DNA from: JBBRUG01 sp038247995
Lineage (GTDB): Bacteria > Chloroflexota > Chloroflexia > Chloroflexales > Chloroflexaceae
NCBI GenBank assembly: GCA_038247995.1
Contig: JBBRUG010000233.1
Coordinates: 1-9,730 of the forward strand
Direction of reading: 5' to 3'
DNA: 9,730 nt
The stretch's first letter is position 1; every line of letters begins with the position of its first letter. Of this stretch, positions 6,396 to 9,730 are shown one piece after another. Below the pieces are notes generated by a model. The model worked only from the letters and a program-made list of their open reading frames with translations. It did no database searches and was not told where the DNA came from. Both the position numbers and the translations under genes were made by a program.

Positions 6396-6402
6396 TCGAC
6401 GT

Positions 6403-7383
6403 ATGCCATTGGCGGATCAAGTTGTACTACTTACCGGTGGAACCGGTTCTTTTGGCAAGAAATTTACCAAAATTGTTCTCGAACAGATGAATCCGCGCAA
6501 GCTGATCATTTTTAGCCGCGACGAACTTAAACAGTACGATATGCGCCGCCAGTTTGATGATCCACGGCTGCGCTTTTTTATTGGTGATGTACGCGACGGC
6601 GAGCGCTTGCGCCGGGCGATGAATGGGGTTGACGTCGTCGTCCACGCCGCCGCGCTCAAACAAGTACCTGCGTGTGAATATAATCCCATCGAAGCGATTA
6701 AAACCAATATCCACGGCGCCGAAAACATTATTAACGCTGCGCTCGATACCGGGGTCAAAAAGGTGCTTGCCCTCAGCACCGATAAGGCCGTCAACCCGGT
6801 CAACCTCTACGGCGCAACCAAGCTCGTTGCCGAAAAGCTGTTCGTTCAGGCCAACTCTTACAGCGGTGAAGGCCCGACCCGCTTTAGTTGCGTGCGCTAC
6901 GGCAATGTTGTCGGCAGCCGCGGCAGTGTGGTGCCGGTCTTCCTGCAGCAGCGCGATCGCGGCAAAGTCACCGTCACCGATGAGCGCATGACCCGCTTCT
7001 GGCTGACGCTGGAACAGGGCGTGCAGTTTGTAATCAACGGCATTGAGCGCATGCAGGGCGGCGAGGTGTTCATTCCGAAGATCCCCAGCACGCCGATTAT
7101 GAGCCTGGTCGAGGCGATCGCCCCGGATTGCGATGTGGAGTTTGTTGGCATTCGGCCCGGCGAGAAGCTGCACGAGGTGCTGATCTCCGAAGACGAAGCC
7201 CGTCAGACGCTCGAACTCGACGACATGTATGTGATTACGCCGGCGCATCCCTGGTGGCAAACCGGGAACTACCCTAACGGCAAAACGCTCCCCGACGGCT
7301 ATCGTTTCGCCAGCAATGAGAACTCGACGCCGCTGAGCGTGCCCGAGCTTCGCGAACTGCTGGAAAAGGTGGTGATCGAGTGA
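6403..7383 (+). CDS. pseB: PseB-type UDP-GlcNAc 4,6-dehydratase (5-inverting)
   Basis: This 326-residue protein matches the short, soluble PseB/FlaA1 form of the extended short-chain dehydrogenases in length and motifs. PseB converts UDP-GlcNAc into UDP-2-acetamido-2,6-dideoxy-arabino-hexos-4-ulose, the first step of pseudaminic acid synthesis in the cytoplasm. TGGTGSFG at 11-18 is the NADP-binding glycine motif. STDKAVNPVNLYGATK at 125-140 contains the Thr-Asp-Lys triad (126-128) and the YxxxK pair (Y136, K140) known from this enzyme. HAAALKQVPACEYNP (81-95) and RPGEKLHEVL (251-260) are further family signatures. The start is set by the AGGAGA site. It is the first gene after a TATAAT promoter, and its stop overlaps the pseC GTG by four bases. 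The main alternative is a related dehydratase for another amino sugar such as FnlA or CapE; the pseC and methylase neighbours favour pseB. Confidence 0.92.
   Translation: MPLADQVVLLTGGTGSFGKKFTKIVLEQMNPRKLIIFSRDELKQYDMRRQFDDPRLRFFIGDVRDGERLRRAMNGVDVVVHAAALKQVPACEYNPIEAIKTNIHGAENIINAALDTGVKKVLALSTDKAVNPVNLYGATKLVAEKLFVQANSYSGEGPTRFSCVRYGNVVGSRGSVVPVFLQQRDRGKVTVTDERMTRFWLTLEQGVQFVINGIERMQGGEVFIPKIPSTPIMSLVEAIAPDCDVEFVGIRPGEKLHEVLISEDEARQTLELDDMYVITPAHPWWQTGNYPNGKTLPDGYRFASNENSTPLSVPELRELLEKVVIE
7366..7375 (+). promoter_or_regulatory. Near-perfect Shine-Dalgarno site inside pseB, before the pseC GTG
   Basis: AAGGTGGTGA matches the full anti-Shine-Dalgarno complement AAGGAGGTGA at nine of ten bases, and lies within the last codons of pseB. 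It supports the GTG at 7380 as the pseC start and may compensate for the weaker start codon. Together with the GTGA stop-start overlap it suggests tightly coupled translation of pseB and pseC. Confidence 0.65.
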
Positions 7384-8537
7384 GCCGGCAACCATTGCTC
7401 CCCTATGGCCGCCAGTCGATCGATGATGATGATATTGCCGCCGTCGTTGAAGTGCTGCGTTCGGATTGGCTGACGACCGGCCCAAATATCGGCGATTTTG
7501 AGCAAGATCTGGCTGCTTTCACCGGCGCCGAGCACGCTGTTGCAATCTCCAACGGCACCTCGGCGCTTCATGCTGCTATGCACGCGCTCGGCATTGGCCC
7601 CGGCGACGAGGTGATTGTGCCGGCGATGACTTTTGCCGCCAGCGCGAATTGTGTGCTCTATCAGGGCGGCACCCCGGTGTTTGTCGATGTCGATCCACAC
7701 ACGCTGTTGATCGACCCGGCGCAGGTCGCAGCGAAGCTCACCTCGCGCACCAGGGCGATTGTCGCCGTTGATTATGCCGGCCAGCCTTGCGATTATGACG
7801 CACTGCGTGCGATCACCGCGCCGCGCAATCTCCCCATCGTCGCCGATGCCTGCCACGCCATCGGTGGGCACTATCACGGTACGTCTGTCGGTACCATCGC
7901 TGATCTGTCCACCTTCAGCTTTCATCCGGTTAAACATATCACCACCGGCGAAGGCGGCGCGATTATTACGAACAATGCCGAATGGGCGCAGAAGATGCGT
8001 TACTTCCGCAATCATGGCATCACCACCGATCATCGCCAGCGCGCTGAAAAGGGCTCCTGGTTCTATGAGATGGTCGATCTGGGCTATAACTACCGCATGA
8101 CCGATTTTCAGGCCGTGCTTGGGCGTAGCCAGTTGCGCAAACTGGCCGCCTGGGTTGAGCGTCGTCAGGCGATTGCCGCCCAGTACGATCAGGCGTTTGC
8201 CGACGCATTGCTCGTGCGCCCGCTTAGCGTTGCCCCGAAGATCGGCCATGCCTACCATCTGTATGTCATCCGCTTAGCTACTGAACTGCTCAATACCGAT
8301 CGCGCCACAATCTTCGCCGAATTGCGCGAAGAAGGGTTGGGCGTCAACGTACACTATATCCCGGTTCATCTGCATCCGTATTATCGCGAGCGCTTCGGCT
8401 ACGGCCCCGGCCTCTGCCCTAACGCGGAAGCCGCCTACGAGCAAATTCTCTCGTTGCCGATCTTCCCAGCCATGAGCGATGCTGATGTAGAACGGGTGGT
8501 TGATACCATCTGTATGGTCACTGACCGTTACCGCTGA
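7380..8537 (+). CDS. pseC: PseC-type PLP-dependent sugar aminotransferase
   Basis: This 385-residue enzyme of the DegT/DnrJ/EryC1/StrS family would transfer an amino group from glutamate to C4 of the PseB product, giving UDP-4-amino-4,6-dideoxy-N-acetyl-beta-L-altrosamine. NGTSALHAA (58-66) binds the cofactor phosphate, D156 in VADACHA contacts the pyridine nitrogen, and K185 in FHPVKHITTGEGG is the Schiff-base lysine. The HPVKxITTGEGG form is typical of PseC. The N-terminal PYGRQSIDDDDIAAVVEVL and the C-terminal VHYIPVHLHPYY and SLPIFPAM blocks are also standard, and the length is complete. GTG is the start; the stop of pseB lies within the same four bases. The methylase gene follows after 37 bases. 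A perosamine-type or other StrS aminotransferase is the alternative, but is less likely beside pseB. Confidence 0.92.
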   Translation: MSRQPLLPYGRQSIDDDDIAAVVEVLRSDWLTTGPNIGDFEQDLAAFTGAEHAVAISNGTSALHAAMHALGIGPGDEVIVPAMTFAASANCVLYQGGTPVFVDVDPHTLLIDPAQVAAKLTSRTRAIVAVDYAGQPCDYDALRAITAPRNLPIVADACHAIGGHYHGTSVGTIADLSTFSFHPVKHITTGEGGAIITNNAEWAQKMRYFRNHGITTDHRQRAEKGSWFYEMVDLGYNYRMTDFQAVLGRSQLRKLAAWVERRQAIAAQYDQAFADALLVRPLSVAPKIGHAYHLYVIRLATELLNTDRATIFAELREEGLGVNVHYIPVHLHPYYRERFGYGPGLCPNAEAAYEQILSLPIFPAMSDADVERVVDTICMVTDRYR

Positions 8538-8560
8538 AAGCAGATCGCCCCGTTATCTAC

Positions 8561-8568
8561 AGAGGAGA
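8561..8568 (+). promoter_or_regulatory. Shine-Dalgarno site fixing the methylase start
   Basis: AGAGGAGA lies six bases before the ATG at 8575. It selects this start over an in-frame ATG at 8500 that overlaps the end of pseC and would add 25 residues, rich in Arg and Ser, which do not resemble the family N-terminus. Confidence 0.75.
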
Positions 8569-8574
8569 CGTACG

Positions 8575-9201
8575 ATGGTGAATGAACAGGACTCTCTGTC
8601 GGAAACTCAGCGCCTTGAAATGCTATGGTCTAGCGCATTTGGCGATTCGTATGTAGAGCGCAATCGTAACGCAGGAAATGTACGCCAGCCGTTTTGGCAA
8701 GAGATGATCACGCTTTGTAAGCCCCAACGAGTGCTTGAGGTTGGATGCAACCTTGGAGGCAATTTGCGCTGGATTGCAAGCCTTCTACCGCCTGAACAGG
8801 TATATGGCATTGATGTCAATTTGAAGGCATTAGAGGAATTACACTCAATCGTCCCTAACGTGAATGCTCTGTATAGTCCCGCACGCGAACTGCCTTTTAG
8901 GAATCGCTGGTTTGACCTTACCTTCACTACTGGTGTATTGATTCATCAACCTGATAGCACACTGCCCCTTGTGATGAATGAGCTTGTCCGCTGCTCAAAC
9001 CGCTATGTTCTTTGTGGTGAATACTTCGCTGAACAACTCACTGAAATCCCGTATCGTGGCGAACGTGGAGCGCTCTTCAAGCGCGATTATGGTAAGCTGT
9101 ATCAGGAATTATTCCCAGAACTTCATTTGCGCAAAGAGTTTTTTCTGGGGCAAGATGAAGGCTGGGATGATGTAACTTTCTGGCTATTTGAGCGCAGTTA
9201 A
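8575..9201 (+). CDS. Pseudaminic acid biosynthesis-associated methyltransferase
   Basis: This is a 208-residue class I SAM-dependent methyltransferase. VLEVGCNLGGN at 53-63 is the SAM-binding motif, D80 in YGIDVN is the acidic residue after the second strand, and FDLTFTTGVLIHQ (113-125) is the post-III region. FGDSYVERN (22-30), the GVLIH block, EYF (149-151) and PYRGERGALFKRDYG (159-173) match what I recall of the family named 'pseudaminic acid biosynthesis-associated methylase' (TIGR03587), found beside pse genes. The acceptor has not, to my knowledge, been established; methylation of the nonulosonate or an intermediate is the obvious proposal. The gene is AT-richer than its neighbours: three 60-base lines counted by eye give 43-47% GC, against 57-70% in two pseC lines. 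That suggests separate acquisition. The gap to the following cytidylyltransferase gene is 16 bases. Confidence 0.85.
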   Translation: MVNEQDSLSETQRLEMLWSSAFGDSYVERNRNAGNVRQPFWQEMITLCKPQRVLEVGCNLGGNLRWIASLLPPEQVYGIDVNLKALEELHSIVPNVNALYSPARELPFRNRWFDLTFTTGVLIHQPDSTLPLVMNELVRCSNRYVLCGEYFAEQLTEIPYRGERGALFKRDYGKLYQELFPELHLRKEFFLGQDEGWDDVTFWLFERS

Positions 9202-9217
9202 TCTGTAGAACCATACC

Positions 9218-9730
9218 ATGTCAATTGTATGTGTTATTCAGGCGCGCATGGGCAGTACGCGCCTACCGGGGAAAGCGCTTGTCGATATCGGTGGCATGAG
9301 CATGCTCGCCCGCGTGGTGCGCCGGGTGCAGCGCGCCCAGACGATCGACCGTGTCGTTGTGGCAACTACTATCGGCGCTGCCGATGACGCGATCGTGGCT
9401 GAATGTGCCGAGTTAGGGGTATCCGTTTCGCGCGGCAGCGCAGAGGATGTCCTCGATCGTTATTATCAGGCGGCCATCACCCACCAGGCACAAGTTATTG
9501 TGCGAGTCACCTCGGACTGCCCGCTGATTGATTCCGCGGTGATCGATATTGTGGTGCAAGCGTTTCAACAAGTCAGGCCCGCTTTTGCCAGCAATACGCT
9601 GGAGCGTTGCTATCCGCGCGGATTGGATCTGGAGGTTTTCAGCTTCGCAGCGCTGGAACAAGCCTGGAGCAAAGCGACGGAACCATATCAGCGCACCCAC
9701 GTCACGCCGTTTATTTATCAGCATCCCGAA
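9218..9730 (+). CDS. spsF: SpsF/PseF-type cytidylyltransferase, 3' end missing
   Basis: The frame runs open from the ATG to the window edge, giving 171 residues of a family usually about 240-250 long. QARMGSTRLPGKAL (8-21) is the nucleotide-binding signature of the SpsF group (COG1861). VVVATT (46-51), SRGSAEDVLDRYY (71-83), VRVTSDCPLID (95-105) and CYPRGLDLEVF (131-141) are the next conserved blocks; D100 and D137 are candidate metal ligands. In nonulosonate operons such a protein is expected to make the CMP-activated sugar in the cytoplasm. It differs from the NeuA-like PseF of Campylobacter, so the role is inferred from context. There is no strong Shine-Dalgarno sequence; the start 16 bases after the methylase stop is supported by the family beginning two or three residues before the conserved VIQARMGS. 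GC returns to the local level here, after the AT-richer methylase gene. Confidence 0.88.
   Translation, partial: MSIVCVIQARMGSTRLPGKALVDIGGMSMLARVVRRVQRAQTIDRVVVATTIGAADDAIVAECAELGVSVSRGSAEDVLDRYYQAAITHQAQVIVRVTSDCPLIDSAVIDIVVQAFQQVRPAFASNTLERCYPRGLDLEVFSFAALEQAWSKATEPYQRTHVTPFIYQHPE

Noticed and set aside
6427..7485. A 352-codon open frame on the minus strand opposite pseB
   Set aside because: It mirrors the strong pseB coding frame, its translation has no recognisable motif, and high GC with biased third positions commonly leaves the opposite strand open.
7299..8258. A 319-codon open frame on the minus strand opposite pseC
   Set aside because: It lies fully across conserved pseC motifs and has no ribosome-binding site or family features.
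1..9730. tRNA, rRNA, insertion sequences, transposase genes or phage attachment sites
   Set aside because: I saw no cloverleaf, rRNA-like block, transposase motif or flanking duplication anywhere in the window.

Overview
The window looks like part of a cell-surface polysaccharide region from a moderately GC-rich (about 60%) member of the phylum Chloroflexota, probably a filamentous Roseiflexus/Chloroflexus-type organism. The evidence is a secreted protein carrying the 'GGLPVFGYP ... FERARFE.HP ... VLLGRLG' repeat that I associate with secreted Chloroflexota proteins, a GT39-like membrane protein with the opening motif common there, near-consensus TATAAT boxes close to the starts of transcription units, and degenerate seven-base repeats. 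The assignment is by recognition only, not by a search. All eight genes are on the + strand and packed tightly.

Layout: (1) bases 1-134 are non-coding, with a strong GC hairpin (33-57) and a TATAAT box eight bases before the first ATG. (2) 135-1751 encodes a polytopic GT-C/ArnT-like membrane glycosyltransferase, which contains an in-frame block of inverted seven-base repeats (1209-1306). (3) 1752-1878 is an intergenic region, mostly a second seven-base-periodic block (1768-1865), preceded by a TAGAAT box that overlaps the stop codon of the first gene. (4) 1879-6306 is a likely three-gene operon. It holds two tandem paralogous secreted clan GH-A glycosidase-like proteins, both with an intact catalytic Glu pair, and a membrane-anchored TPR protein ending in what looks like a CBM36/60-type calcium-dependent sugar-binding module. 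(5) 6323-9730 is a pseudaminic-acid-type nonulosonate operon: promoter, structured leader, pseB, pseC, a pseudaminic-acid-associated methylase gene that is clearly AT-richer than its neighbours, and the first 171 codons of a SpsF/PseF-type cytidylyltransferase gene cut by the window edge.

How the genes may work together (inference): pseB and pseC make the UDP-4-amino-dideoxy-sugar precursor, and the remaining genes (SpsG/PseG, PseH and SpsE/PseI types) should lie downstream. The GT-C enzyme, the two exported hydrolases and the TPR/CBM protein are plausible assembly, editing or anchoring factors for an exopolysaccharide or glycoprotein, comparable in principle to the hydrolase PslG encoded in the Pseudomonas Psl locus. 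The genes are recognisable families. The less ordinary points are the seven-base repeat blocks, the paralogous hydrolase pair, the TPR-CBM fusion, the pseB leader and the base composition of the methylase gene.
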